Origin: Proteles cristata cristata
Lineage: Eukaryota > Chordata > Mammalia > Carnivora > Hyaenidae
Reading direction: 5' to 3'
DNA length: 64,000 nucleotides
Assembly (NCBI GenBank): GCA_017311185.1
Contig: JAESUZ010002387.1
Location: forward strand, 248,001 to 312,000
The position numbers and the translations under genes are program-made. Below, piece after piece: positions 11,151 through 22,759 of the stretch; the stretch's first letter is position 1, and each line of letters begins with the position of its first letter. The notes under the pieces are model-generated. The model searched no databases and was not told the DNA's origin. It was given only the letters and a program-made list of their open reading frames with translations.

Positions 11151-12880
11151 CAAAAATAAAAATATGGACCAGAGCTGAACATCTGATATCAAAATAATTC
11201 TGCATTGAATAACATGGAGATAAATGTTGGTACAAAACATATGTCATTAATTATTCTTAAAGGGGATAATTTCAAACTGAAAAATAATTCCACTGAAATA
11301 TATTTCACCTAAAATTATAGATTTTAAATGACAAAGATATTGCATAAAATAGATAATGGCAGCAAAAAGGTGTTCATTTAGTTTTCTTTCTTGACTGACA
11401 ATGCACAAGTTATTGAGAATGCTCTTGAAAAATCTAAAGATGACTACTAAGAAAATAAAAGACTACCATGGATTTTGTTTCCTACCTATGCAAAGTCAGA
11501 AATTAAAGTTAAGAGAAAACCAATAAAATAGCAACTATCTAAGGATGTGCAAAATCTTTATACAATATCTTTTACGTAAAACAGTATAGGTAGCATGAAT
11601 GCCAGTTTATAATGTATATGCACATGAAATGCATTATTATGTGTATAGAAAATGATGAATGAAATATTCATAAAAGTTAACAGCTGTTATCTCTGGATAA
11701 TGGCTGATTCTAATTTTCTCCTATAATTCATTTCTGTGTCTTCTAAGTTTTCTGCAATGTGTGTATATGTAATATAAATAAATGCAAAAGTATTCATGTG
11801 AAAGCTTCAATTCAAGTATGAAATTCTACCCAGACTGTTAATATCAGTGATGATATGCAATGTCTTCAGCTAGAAGAGAAAATAAGGGGACTGATAAAAT
11901 CTGAAATTCCTACCTCAGCCACACCTGCACAGAGCGGGAAGCACTGAATTAATGGAAACCAGGAACCCATAATATCAAGGTAAAATCTTAAAATTATACT
12001 GAAAGCATTTCTGCTAAGTTGAAAGCCATAAACACAATTCCAATAACTGAGCTTGATTCATAGAAAGCATTATTCTTCCCTCAATGATGAGCACAGAGAA
12101 TTGCTTTCAAATCACCAGAGCTTCATGGAATGTGGCCTCTCTCAGATAAAAAGATTCAGGAACTGGATGTAGAACACCACACTGTACAACACTACATCTA
12201 GTTTGGTAATTAACTCTTCTCCCTTGATTTCTCTAATGGGTTTCAGCAGAGATGCATTAGAAAGCTGGCTTTTGATAAAGAGATGAGGTTCAAGGCATTT
12301 TTTCCCAGGTGGGTTTGAAGTGTTCCTATGGCCATACCCAAGCCTTTTGTCTATAAATCACCAAGCCATTAGGTAGTTACGCCTCCTCATTAACTGAATT
12401 CACTTAAACATCTTAATACAAACTAAAATTTTTTATGGTTAAAACCAGGTGCACTGTAAATAAATATGTTTAAGTGGAAAGTCACCATTGATTAAGGAAA
12501 ATCTGATGACAGTCAATAGCATTTAATTGTTATGTTCAGAAAAATCGTCCATTTTTTAATCCCCTTTCTCTTAGCTTCAGAAAGTATCTTGTTCCAACAC
12601 AGACCAAAAGGGCTATGGAAACCCAGTCCATTAAGATGGCCCATTAAAACCATTTTAAGAACACATTTTCCTCTGCAAAAATAAAATATAAAATAAAATA
12701 AAAATACTCAAACTTATTCTGTTCACAAAGTAATAGTAACAAAAATAGATGCAAAAATTATGTGCAAAATAATGGCTAACTCAAATTCACGCAGAACTTA
12801 ACTATAATTTTTGATGATAATTTTCAAAAAAATGCATGATACATGAGACGTCAGGATACGTCAACTCATAATTATAATAA
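11151..12880. other. Unassigned AT-rich sequence with possible LINE-1-type tail
   Basis: The stretch around 11675-11780 (TTATCTCTGGATAATGGCTG, then TTCTGCAATGTGTGTATATG and AATAAA) resembles the 3' end of an old LINE-1-class element on the plus strand. A short AAAAT-rich run lies at 12672-12703. Otherwise there is no recognisable feature and no gene. Confidence 0.35.
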
Positions 12881-13155
12881 ATATAATTTATTTAAATTTT
12901 TGAAGTAGAATTCATATAATATAAAATTAATCTTCTTAAAGTGAACAATTTGGTGGCATGTAGTGTATTCACAGCGTTCTCAGCTACCATGTTTATCTAG
13001 TTTCAAAGAATTTTCATTGTTCCAGAATAAAACACTATATGCATTAAACAATTACTTCTCTTTCTCCAAACTCCTAGCTCGTGGTAACCACCAATCTGTT
13101 TACTGTTTCTATAAATTTACCTATTCTGGGTATTTCATATAAATAGACTCATACA

Positions 13156-13364
13156 GGGGCGCCTGGGTGGCTCAGTCAGTTGAGCACCCAACTCCTGATT
13201 TCAGCTCAGGTCATGATTTCACAGGTTGTGCGTTCAGGCTGGTGTCAGGCTCTGCCTTGACAGCTGTCTCTCCCTCTCTTTCTGTCCCTCCCCTGTTCAT
13301 GCTCTCTCTCTCTTTTTCTCTCTCAAAATAAACATTTAAATAAAAAATAAATAAGTAAATTAAT
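13156..13364 (+). mobile_element. Feliform SINE nested in LINE-1
   Basis: GGGGCGCCTGGGTGGCTCAG start, TC tract and AAAATAAACATTTAAATAAA tail. The target duplication AAATAGACTCATA / AAATAGAATCATA lies at 13141-13153 and 13365-13377, within LINE-1 3' UTR sequence. The GTGCGTTCAGGCTGG segment shows a degraded box B. Confidence 0.94.
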
Positions 13365-13689
13365 AAATAGAATCATATAATACATACTCTTTTTGTCTAT
13401 GTTCTTTCACATAGCATAATATTTTTGAACTCCATCAGCATTGTAGCATGTATCAGTATTTAATTCCCCTTTGGGCTGAGGAGATATTCCATTGTTTGGA
13501 TACACTACAATCTGTTTATACACTCACCTACTGATGGATATTTGGCCTGTTTCCACTTTTTGGCTATTGTGAATAGTGCTGATATGAACATTCATGTACA
13601 AGTGTTTGTTTATGTTTTCAATTCTTTGGGGCCTACTCCTAGAAGTGAAATTGCTGTGTTATATGGCAATTTTATGTTTAACTTTTTAA

Positions 13690-13917
13690 AACATTTTTAA
13701 AATGTTTATTTATTTTGAGAGAGAGAGAGAACACACACACACACGCACGCACACACACACACACACGAATGAGCAGGGAAGGGGAGAGAGAGAATCTCAA
13801 GCAGACTCCATGCTGTCACTGCAGAGCCCAAAGCAGGGCTCAATCCCACAAACTGGGAGATAACCTGAGCCAAAATCAAGGGTCAGAAGCTTAACTAACT
13901 CAGGCACCCTATGCTTG
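13690..13917 (-). mobile_element. Feliform SINE (minus) with internal (CA)n
   Basis: Reverse complement of the SINE: a T-rich tail remnant AATGTTTATTTATTTTGAGAG, a GA-rich tract, CAAACTGGGAGATAACCTGAG and the end AACTCAGGCACCC. The flanks ACTTTTTAA (13681-13689) and ACTTTTTAA (13919-13927) are the target duplication. A (CA)n array interrupts the GA tract. Confidence 0.92.
13732..13767. repeat. (AC)n microsatellite inside SINE
   Basis: ACACACACACACACGCACGC followed by a further CA run, within the TC/GA-rich part of the minus-strand SINE. It probably arose by slippage from that low-complexity tract. Confidence 0.9.
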
Positions 13918-14184
13918 ACTTTTTAAGAAACCACCTCATTCTTCTCCACAGGGGGTTAATTATTTTATATTCCAACCAGCAATGTACCACGGATTCACGT
14001 TTCCTACATCCTCTTCAACACTTGCTATTTTTCTTTCTTTTTTTTTTCCTAGCCATCCTCATGGGCACAAAGTGTATCTCACTGAGGTTTTCATTCACAT
14101 TTTCTGAATGAATAATGATGTTGAGTATCTTTTCAAGTGCTTCTTAGCCATTTGGATGTCTTCTGTGGAAAACAGTCTATTGCT

Positions 14185-14414
14185 GGGGCGCCTGGGTGGC
14201 TCAGTCGGTTAAGCGCCCGACTTCAGTTCAGGTCATGATCTCATGGCTCGTGGGTTCAAACCCCATGTTGGGGTCTGTGCTGACAGCTCAGAGCCTGGAG
14301 CCTGTTTCCGATTCTGTATCTGCCTCTCTTTCTGACCCTCCCCCGCTCATGCTGTCTCTCTCTCTCTCTCTCAGAAATAAATAAAAGATTTAAAAAATTA
14401 GAAAAAAGAACAAG
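14185..14414 (+). mobile_element. Feliform SINE nested in LINE-1
   Basis: GGGGCGCCTGGGTGGCTCAG, TCGGTTAAGCGCCCGAC, GTGGGTTCAAACCCC (box B), a (TC)n tract and an AAATAAATAAAAG tail. The target duplication GTCTATTGCT lies at 14175-14184 and 14415-14424. It splits the LINE-1 phrase that ends in TTTGCCCATTTCTTAA. Confidence 0.95.
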
Positions 14415-14612
14415 GTCTATTGCTATTCTTTGCCCATTTCTTAATGTGCAAATAACAAAAAAAAAAAGGTTGTTTATTTTGTTATTTAGTTGTAAGAGCT
14501 CTTTAAATAATTTGGATACTAGTCCCTTTTGAGATATATGATTTGAATATAATTTCTCCAATTCTATAAGTGGTCTTTCCACACTCCTAACAATGTCCTT
14601 TAATGTACAAAG

Positions 14613-16135
14613 GTTTGGAGTGCAAGTGTGTTTCAACATTAAAAATCAATGTAATAAATAATATTAATAGAATGAAGAAAATATCACATAAAAAAATCAT
14701 TGACAGAAATGCAGAAAAAGCATTTCACAAAATCAAGCATCCTTTTATAATAGGCACTCAGAAACTAGGAATAGATAAACATGATAGTCATTTATGATAA
14801 ACCCACAGCTAACATCATACTCAGTGGTGGAAAGATGGGCGGCTTTCCCCTAATATCAGGATCAAGACAAGAATTTCTATTTTCATCATGGGTATTCAAC
14901 ATTGCACTACAAGTTCTAGCCAGATAAGTTAGTCAAGAAAAAGAATCATAAAAATATCCAAATTGGAAAGGAAGAAGTAAAATTATCTCCTTCATGATGA
15001 TATGATCCCACATATAGAAAATCCCAAAGTCACACAAAACCTAGAACTAACAAATAATTCAGCAAATTGCAGGGTATATGATTCAACCACACAAATATCA
15101 GTGTTTGTATGCATCAGTAATAACCATTCACAAAGGAAATTAACAATTCCATTCACAATAACATTCGAAGAATAAAATGCCTCTAAATAAATTTAACTAA
15201 AGAGAGGGAAAATGTGTACACCAAAAGCCACAAAACATTGCTGAAAGAAATTAAAGAAGAAATTAAACACTTAATATTGTTTGGATGGCAATACTGTCCA
15301 AAGTTATCTATAGATTTAATGCAAGACCAGTTGGAATTCCAGTGTTTGTTTGTTTAAGAAATGGTGAATCAGGAGCACCTGGGTGGCCCAGTCAGTTAGA
15401 TGGCTGACTCTTGGCTGCAGCTCAGGTCATGATCTCACAGTCATGAATTCAAGCCCCACATTGGGCTCTGCACTCATAGCAAGGAACCTACTTCAGATCC
15501 TCTGTCTCTCTGTCTCTGCCCCTCCCCTGCTCACACTCTCCTTTTCTCTCTCTCTCTCTCTCTTTCTCTCTCTCCTCTCAAAAGTAAATAAATGTTAAAG
15601 AAAAAGAAATGGTAAATCAGTTCATTAAATTCACATGGAATTGCAAGGGGTCCCAAATAGCCAAAACGATCTTGAAAAAGAATAAAGTTGTAGGACTCAC
15701 ACTTCCCAATTTCAAAACTGGCTGCAAATCTATCATGATCAAAGCAATGTAGTACTAGATAAGAATTTTTTAGATGTTTAGAACAATGAAATAGAACTGA
15801 CAGTCTGGAAATCAACCATACATCATTGGCCAATTGATATTTGACAAGTGTGCTAAGACCATTCAGCGGAGAAAGAAGAGTCCCATCAAGTGGTGGTATG
15901 GAGACAACTGAAAATCCACATGTAAAAGAATGAAGTTGGGCCCTTATCTGATACTGTGTATACACAATTTAACTCACAATCAACCAACAACCTAAATATA
16001 AGAGCTAAAACCATAAAAGTCTTAGAGGAAAGCAAAAGAAAATGTTCATGACCTGGGTTTGGCAATAGATTCGTAGATAGAACACCAAAAGTACGAGGAC
16101 AAATAAAAAAAAAAAGGTAAAGATAATTTGGACGT
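14613..16135 (+). repeat. Inverted 5' segment of the same LINE-1 (ORF2 RT/C-terminal region)
   Basis: Sense LINE-1 ORF2 starting at a GTGCAAGTGTGTTTCAACAT piece and continuing through AGAAAAAGCATTTCACAAAA, GCTAACATCATACTCAGTGG, CACATGGAATTGCAAGGGG and AAAACGATCTTGAAAAAGAA, ending near GATAATTTGGACGTCATGAA. The last bases correspond to the point where the minus-strand segment (12885-14613) resumes, so the two halves are one element with its 5' part flipped. Stops and frameshifts are present, and a SINE is nested at 15373. Confidence 0.82.
15373..15603 (+). mobile_element. Feliform SINE nested in LINE-1 ORF2
   Basis: GAGCACCTGGGTGGCCCAGTCAG start, long (TC)n tract and AAGTAAATAAATGTTAAAG tail. 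The target duplication is 17 bp with one mismatch, AAGAAATGGTGAATCAG at 15356-15372 and AAGAAATGGTAAATCAG at 15604-15620. It falls in ORF2 sequence that is otherwise continuous. Confidence 0.96.
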
Positions 16136-16254
16136 CATGAAAACATGATTTATCTTTATGGTATTGAGATGACTCTGACACGAATGTCATCAGTTCCTTA
16201 AAACTGCATCCAGGGAAATTGGAATAATGAGTATTTTCCTTCACTTACAAAAAG

Positions 16255-16420
16255 AAAAAGTGAACTTGAGCAGACGGTGTCAGGGCCCGGTGTGCACCCT
16301 TCGGCGGCCAGCGTGGCGGCGGATTTTCACCGCTTCCGTCTGCAGCGTTGCGCCGGAGGCGTTCCATTCCTGAACCGTGGAAAATCACTCTGGTCCCGGC
16401 AACGCAGGTGGGAGGTGAGG
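16255..16420. other. Small CpG-rich patch
   Basis: About 150 bases with a dense cluster of CpGs (TTCGGCGGCCAGCGTGGCGG and the following CCGCTTCCGTCTGCAG and GTTGCGCCGGAGGCG). This contrasts sharply with the AT-rich, CpG-poor surroundings. It lies just beyond the LINE-1 end. There is no TATA box or exon structure nearby that I can defend. It could be a tiny CpG island or GC-rich repeat debris. Confidence 0.45.
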
Positions 16421-16559
16421 GGATGAACGTCCCCAGGGAGTAGTCCTTAATCCACTCCCAGAAGTTGTGTAATTACACCAGCGTCGCTGTACTTTGATGG
16501 GAAGGCTCTGAGGTGTATGTTTTGCAATACATCCCCAAGTTTCTTTGTGGGATTAACTT

Positions 16560-19025
16560 CCGGTGACCCCCCACGCCCCCGTTAGTAGACTGAATCTTGC
16601 GCATTTCACTGGCTGCCTTCCATCCCCTGTCACGTCCCTGCTTCTCTTATCATCACCCCGCCCCCCACCCTAGCCCACATGCATTCAAACCATGTGTCAG
16701 GGTCACATTCTTGGGGAATCTATGCAACGTCGGCCTGAACAAGAACAGCCACCGCAACTCTTTACTGAGTTCTAATACGAGGTTTCATCTTAAACATTAG
16801 GAATCCAGCAATGAATGAAACATTCCCCTTGCTCTTGAGATCACAACATATTTTAATATCATTATAGTTGTTAACCTTATTAAAACACTAAGATTTTAGA
16901 GATCATTCTATAAAACATACCTGTAAGAGTGTTAATGTGTTTACCTCCAACAGCTAAATGTGCAGATGTAAAAAAAACCTATAGCAGCATAAAAACCTAG
17001 AATTTGGAGGATGAGGTAAGTCTTAGCAACAGCTGCTCTTCTGTTCTAGACTCATGACCAGAAACATCAGCCTAAAACAAACGAACGTAGAAACAAGCAA
17101 ACGAGACACAAAGCCTCATGTTATTGGATGGCGAGGGCCACTGTCACATAACTTGAGCAAAAGTAATGGCTTTATGCTTTTATGTCGTCCCCCCATCAAA
17201 TTATGCCACATGCCCCCAAAGTAGCAACATAGCTATACCTATAAACAGAGTTATAGATGTGTAAGAAGAGGTAGTCATTTGACAGAATTAAATCCTTAAC
17301 ATAATGCATGACCTCATAGGTACATTCCAACAGCACCTTCAGGAGCCCAGGTCAATCACAGAAGCACGGCACCTGAGCCAGGGCCACACGCGCTCAAAAA
17401 CAATTCTCTGATCCCCTACAGCTTCCCTCTTTCCAGTCATGCGAAGATGCAGAAGATGGGAGCCTCGCGGAATCGTAGAACACCATGCAAAACTCCAGGA
17501 GCCCCCATATGACCAGTCTGAAGAACTAGGTTCCTGTCTGCTGCCCTTACACTTTGACAATGCCCTTTCTCTTATGAACACTTCAGGGAATAAAAAGCCT
17601 TTTTACTGTTTTAGGCAAGAGTTTGGCCAGCAAAGAAAAGTCTATAAAACAGAAAAAGATGTGATTTACCCAAATGCTAAGGAGCTGTCGAAGGCAGGGG
17701 AGGAAGTCAGTCATTCTCTTCTAAACCATCCTTCTGATTTTATTTATTGATAGAATCAGTTTCACAAGAAACAAGCTCTTTCTTGCACGCCCCTTTCCCC
17801 CCCCAATAAAACCCATATTTTCCTCACCTTTAGAGAACTATGACCGCTTACACAGACATAATCACCATAGAGAGATAAAAAAGTGTTTAAATATTTCTTT
17901 GGTTTCAAGCTCTGAAGAAACGACTCTCAGAAAGTTTATGTAATATTCTTCATGTGAATTCTCAGAGTATAAGAAAGCCCTGGGCCCAGACCAAAATAAG
18001 AAGTGTTGAGCTACCCAAAAATCACTTGGCAGGTCAGGAAGGTAAGAGAGTCTGGGATTAAAGTTCTTTTCATAAAGTTATGGCTCCCTTCATATAGTTA
18101 TCTTCCTGTTGGCAACAGAACATGAGGGAGCCAAACTGTGAGGACCCTGATGTTTCTGCCACCAATAACTGTTTTCCTTTGATTCATTTATTATGTAAGA
18201 ACAGCAGAACTCTCCAGATGGGAGCAAGGGACAGAGTCTAGACATCATTTATTGGCCACTGACTAGTGGAAACAAGTCTGCAACATCGACACTTTCCCTC
18301 CTCTCAGGGCCCCCCCCCCACCCCCCGCCAATTTACCACTTGTTTCACATTGCACACTCTGAAATGTTAAGTGACTCTGACACTTGGAATTGCTCAAACG
18401 CTGAAAAGATATTCCCAACTGTGTCGGGGACGGCTGCTCCCTTTTCCTGAGAGTCTGACTCTGGCCAGTTGCTTTGTCAGAAAGGCCTGCAATTACTATC
18501 ATTTCTGTGATTTGTTTTCCTGGCAGCCACAGAAAGTTGCTTGCTAGCGAGGAGTAAATGAACTAGTAGTTGATCACGATACACCCAAGAGCAGCTATCT
18601 CCCCCGCCCCCACCCTGGCAATGTACTGAAAGATTCTTCTGGTCTTCAGCTTGTTTTACTTCATCCATTTCACAGAAACTTACCCAATTTGTACTCAATG
18701 CAAAGCCATAGAAATATAAAGTCAAAATAAACTGACATTCAGGTTAACAGGCCAGTGAATAAATCCATGATTTCAGGTCACTTCTGCATGAACTGGCCAT
18801 CGCTCACCTCTCTGTCTTCATTTCTCACACTCTCTGCTCAACCACAGGGGACTTGTCCCAACCGCCCTACCCCAATGCTCTGGAGATTTCTGCCTCCAGC
18901 TCTGGGCACACACCATTCTCAGTGCTTGGGGTGCTATTCTCTAGATCTTTCTCTGGCAAATGTCTACTTAGCCTACAGTCTTAGCTTAGATTCCCAGAAC
19001 CCCTGAGACTGAGTTAAGAGCTCCT
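16560..19025. other. Unassigned mostly unique sequence
   Basis: No gene recognised. Pyrimidine-rich C tracts occur near 16655-16675, 17801, 18309-18329 and 18600-18614. The 103-codon frame at 17439-17750 starts in slightly GC-richer DNA but has no recognisable domain or splice context. Old repeats below visual recognition are likely. Confidence 0.4.
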
Positions 19026-19029
19026 TAAA

Positions 19030-19200
19030 ACTACCCCCGTGGAGCAAAGCGCTACTCACACCATTATCATTTGTGCTTAGGCCTTATGAGAGCAGACATT
19101 GTGACTGTCATGCCAATCATTGTGTTTCTAGAGCATTCCATCATTGCAGTACCCAGTAGGCACCCAAGAAATCCTTGTTGAATGAACGAATGGATAGGTA
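19030..19200 (+). repeat. LINE-2 3' end relic
   Basis: TTGTGCTTAGGCCTTATGAG, then GCAGACATTGTGACTGTCAT, a GCAGTACCCAGTAGGCACC block and TTGTTGAATGAACGAATGG at the end. These match the LINE-2 3' terminus, which typically ends in TTGTTGAATGAATGAATG. Ancient and diverged. Confidence 0.6.
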
Positions 19201-19534
19201 AGAGTTCTGAGGGAATTATCATCCAATGCCTGCTCCTCTTAAGTCCTTACCTACATTGGTAACTCTGAAATAGTACAGAGTTCCCTCAGTGTTAAAAATT
19301 CTGTAATTATCAAGGTTTACATGAAATTTCCAAACTGTTAGCTGGTAATATGTTTCAAAAAAAAAATAAAGCTTCCGTGGTTAAATAAATTTATGAAACT
19401 CTTAAAGTGACACAGATTTCTTTATTTCAGAAGGTCTCAGAACCTTCAAAAAACTAATATTCAGTGTAAATCTCCAAAAGCTTTCTGTGTGAAGTACTGT
19501 CCAAGTTTACTTGGGCTGAAGTATCCCTTCATCA

Positions 19535-20110
19535 CGTACACACTCATTCAACAACTACTTACTGGATGCCTATCTTGTCCCAGGCTTATGCATGGTCCTG
19601 AAGAGAGTTAGTGAGTAGATGGGGTTCTTGTCTTCAAAAAACTGGCTGTCCGGCTGGGTGACAGACAATTAATAGTGAAACACGTAATCAAAGCACCAGA
19701 TGAGTAAGAGAAGTTTAGAAGATCTTCCATTAGTGTTATCAAAAGAATAAAATGCTTAATGAAATGATGGGAAGCCAATGGTTTCCAGGAAAAGTTTACT
19801 CAACAGATCCCCCAAAACGAGAAAGAGTCTTCAACATAAAAATCTAAAGACAGAGTGTGCCAAGAATAGGAAAGAGCAGGTGTATCACCGTGATGTAGAC
19901 AAAACTACATTGAAGGCCACAAAGGGAGTTCAAGGGGCTGGAGCCTGAGGAATAGAGAGAAGGTGTGGTTACAGGTGAGGCCAGAGGAAGGCAGGGCCAT
20001 GTGCTTCCAACTTAGTTCTAATTAAAATGGGAAGCATTAAAGGATCTGAAGCAGAGGACGTGTAATCTGAATGGTGTTTTTTACAGGTCATTCTGGTACC
20101 TTAGTTTGTC
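19535..20110 (-). repeat. LINE-2 relic
   Basis: Plus strand reads as reverse-complement LINE-2: TCATTCAACAACTACTTACT, GGATGCCTATCTTGTCCCAG, GTGACAGACAATTAATAG, AGGAAAGAGCAGGTG and AGGTCATTCTGG near 20083 (the segment around GATCACTCTGGC). Coverage is patchy and the ends are approximate. Confidence 0.55.
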
Positions 20111-20274
20111 ACCTTTACATTTCTTATTAAAGGACTGAAAGAAATTCGGAAAAGTTAATGAAATGCAAAACAAAAGGGACAAAAATTAGCAATGAAATCA
20201 ACAGAAATTACTGTGACATTGAAAAGCAGATCCTGCCAAAAGTTGTAGTTCATGTAAAGGATGAGATACATTTG

Positions 20275-20496
20275 TTTTTTGTTTTTTTTTTTAATTTTTA
20301 ATGTTTTATTTATTTCTAGGAGAGAGAGAGTGAGCAGGGGAGGGTCAGAGAGAGAGGGAGTCACAGACTGAAGCAGGCTCCAGGCTCTGAGCTGGCAGTC
20401 AGCACAGAGCCGACGCGGGGCTCGAACCCACGAACCGCGAGATCATGACCTAAGCGAAAGTCGGACGCTTAACCGACTAAGCCACCCAGGCGCCCG
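20275..20496 (-). mobile_element. Feliform SINE, very young copy
   Basis: Near-intact minus-strand copy: T-rich tail, GAGAGAGAGTGAGCAGGGG, GCCGACGCGGGGCTCGAACC, GAACCGCGAGATCATGACC and GACTAAGCCACCCAGGCGCC. A perfect 18-bp target duplication AAGGATGAGATACATTTG lies at 20257-20274 and 20497-20514. Most CpGs are intact, so the insertion is recent. Confidence 0.97.
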
Positions 20497-20514
20497 AAGG
20501 ATGAGATACATTTG

Positions 20515-22455
20515 AAAAAAGAACTGACGAATAGCTTTTTGAAAGACTGTAGTATAATCTCACTTAATACAAGAGAGTAAATGCTGTGAACATTTGGGAA
20601 GATTTAAATTTTGTGCTGACATTTACACATGAGTGTGTGACTTGAATTCTTACAGCTCAGGCAGGAAAGAAAGTCCATAGCAGGTTACTCGAAGTTGACA
20701 ATGATCCTAAAAGTTTACGTGTGACCAATGATGTGTTGTGAAACTCCAAGTAACTATTCTAATTTATTTCAATCAACCTTGCTAGAAAAAAAGACTGAAT
20801 TGGGTTTCTTTCCCTATTTTCTCTATCGAACCTGGTTTTTCAACTTAGTTGCTATGTGACAAGTCAAAGAACAAGTCAGAAAATTAGGAGGAAAAAGTGG
20901 TATAAAGGTGTGTTCTCTGGCTTTTATGATGTTTATAAAATTTTTGTCCGCTTTTTAAAATTTATAATCGGGGTGCTACTTCTGTCTATCTTAACAAATA
21001 TCTGCTTTTGTACTGACTCTATATCTTTGTGTTATTCTCCCTAAAGAGGGCACATTGAAACCTGGGTCTACCCCAGGACGGAGGTGTGAGACAGTCTTGA
21101 AGAATCAAGGAACTTGAAGAATTGCTTGTGGATGGGGGATGGAGAGATAGAGGGAAGCAGTGTATACAAAAGGAAACATGATAAAACAACAAATCACAAC
21201 TCTTAAAATATCCTCTTCATAGTTTCAAAGTTACAGCTAAATTAAGAGAGCAGGTCAAAGAAGGCAACAGAGCATTTGAGGGCTTAACAGGCTATTTGAA
21301 ACTGGTGGAAAAGAGAGACCACCCACGTTTCCCTGCTAATTGGGTAAAAACTTCAACAAATGTTTTAGGCATTGTGATATTAACGTTCCTTTGTAGATTT
21401 CACATACTGTATCATGAGAATAGTATCAATCTTATTAATTAAAAGAATGTATTCTATTCCAATGACATTGGAAAGAAATCGCAGAAGAAAATATTATAAC
21501 ATATAAATCATAATTTCAAAAGAGTTAGTTTTGCCTTTAGAAATTTCATAACCAGAGGTGAAACACAGTGCAAGTGATACAGAGACAAACCTTGAGATTT
21601 TGTGGGATTAACCATGAAAAGCAATTATATAAAATCTAACACAGCGCAAAATGTGGTACAAACATTATGTTTACCTAAGTTTCACAGAGCAGAAGATGAG
21701 GATGAGAATACAGAGCAGGAAGGTGTGAGATTTACATTGAATTTTATTTTTTTCAACGTGACAAATCCATTAGTAAAAGATGATATATCTGGTTAAGGAC
21801 AAGATGACAATTGTTTCCTTTGCTTTCCTGAAAAATGATAAACTACATACTGTGCATTGTAAATATTATATGATTCTGGAAAAACCAGAATCATTGTAAA
21901 ATTTAATTTAGTACAGTTAAATGTAATGGAATACTGTAGAGAGTCACTGTTGGAATGTTTAAAATGTTCATATCGTTTCCCCCGGGGGTGGGGACAGTGG
22001 AGGGGTGGGGTGACAGCAAACAATACCTACGAGGAGCCTAATGAATTAAAAGTGTTTAATACAAAGAAAAATTAGATTTAAAGGATTCATATGTAGAGAC
22101 TGTCTTCATATTTCAAAGTGAAGTCTACTTATTTTGGAATAAATAACATATTTGTATAGTTTGTAAATCCAAAGAAACAGAGCTTTTTACAAGAGCAGGT
22201 CTTCCTCCTGCCCCTTCTTCTCCAGGTTTCCAGTTCCCTTCCCCAGAGGAAACAAATGTTACCAGATTTTTACAAATCATTCCAGAGATACTCTATTCAT
22301 TCTAAATATGTATGTACATTTTATGCCTGCTTTTGCACAACCGTGTAAAACTTTCTAAGCTTTGTTTATTTCACTGGACATACAAGAAATAATTTTACAT
22401 CACTACTTTAAAAATCCAAGTTGGTTCTTATGGATGAAGAATAATGATAGTGTAC
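20515..22455. other. Unassigned AT-rich sequence
   Basis: No gene or identifiable repeat. The open frames at 20856-21044 and 21602-21796 are short and lack domain or codon support. A CCCCCGGGGGTGGGG run lies near 21978-21995. Confidence 0.4.
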
Positions 22456-22459
22456 ATTT

Positions 22460-22579
22460 AAAAAAAGAAGAGGAAGAGGAAGAGGAAGAAGAAGAAGGAG
22501 GAGGAGGAGGAGGAGGAGGAAGAGGAGGAGGAGGAGGAGGACAAGGAGAAGAAGGAGAAGGAGAAGGAGAAGAAGAAGG
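22460..22579. repeat. (GGA)n/(GAA)n polypurine tract
   Basis: About 120 bases of purine on the plus strand, broken by a single C at 22542. GGA units dominate the middle and GAA/GAAG units the flanks. The glutamate/glycine-rich frame at 22362-22601 is purely a product of this repeat. Such tracts can form triplex (H-DNA). Confidence 0.96.
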
Positions 22580-22759
22580 TCTCCTATTGATGGAAATCTA
22601 GACAGGACCAGGTTTACCTAATTTTAAAACATATTATTGGATCTAGAATGATTAAAAGTAACACATGTATTATTAAAGAAATCAAGGAAACAAGCTAATG
22701 AGGTCCAGATATAAAATCTTGCTTTCTTTTTTTAGCACAGTTCTTATTAAATACACTGT

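Larger units (their letters stand above)
12885..14613 (-). repeat. LINE-1 3' segment of a 5'-inverted insertion
   Basis: The plus strand shows the reverse complement of the LINE-1 3' UTR and ORF2 end. Landmarks: AACAATTTGGTGGCATGTAG, a GGTAACCACCAATCTG block, ACATAGCATAATATTT, GAGATATTCCATTGTTTGGA, TTTTGGCTATTGTGAATAGT, GAGATATATGATTTGAATAT and TGTCCTTTAATGTACAAAGG at the ORF2 end. It joins the opposite-strand ORF2 segment at about 14613. SINEs at 13156, 13690 and 14185 are nested inside. Confidence 0.85.

Noticed and set aside
15531..15965. 144-codon minus-strand open frame
   Set aside because: It crosses from a SINE TC tract into antisense LINE-1 ORF2, so it cannot be a genuine gene.
22362..22601. 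Glu/Gly-rich 79-codon open frame
   Set aside because: It is the translation of the polypurine GGA/GAA repeat.
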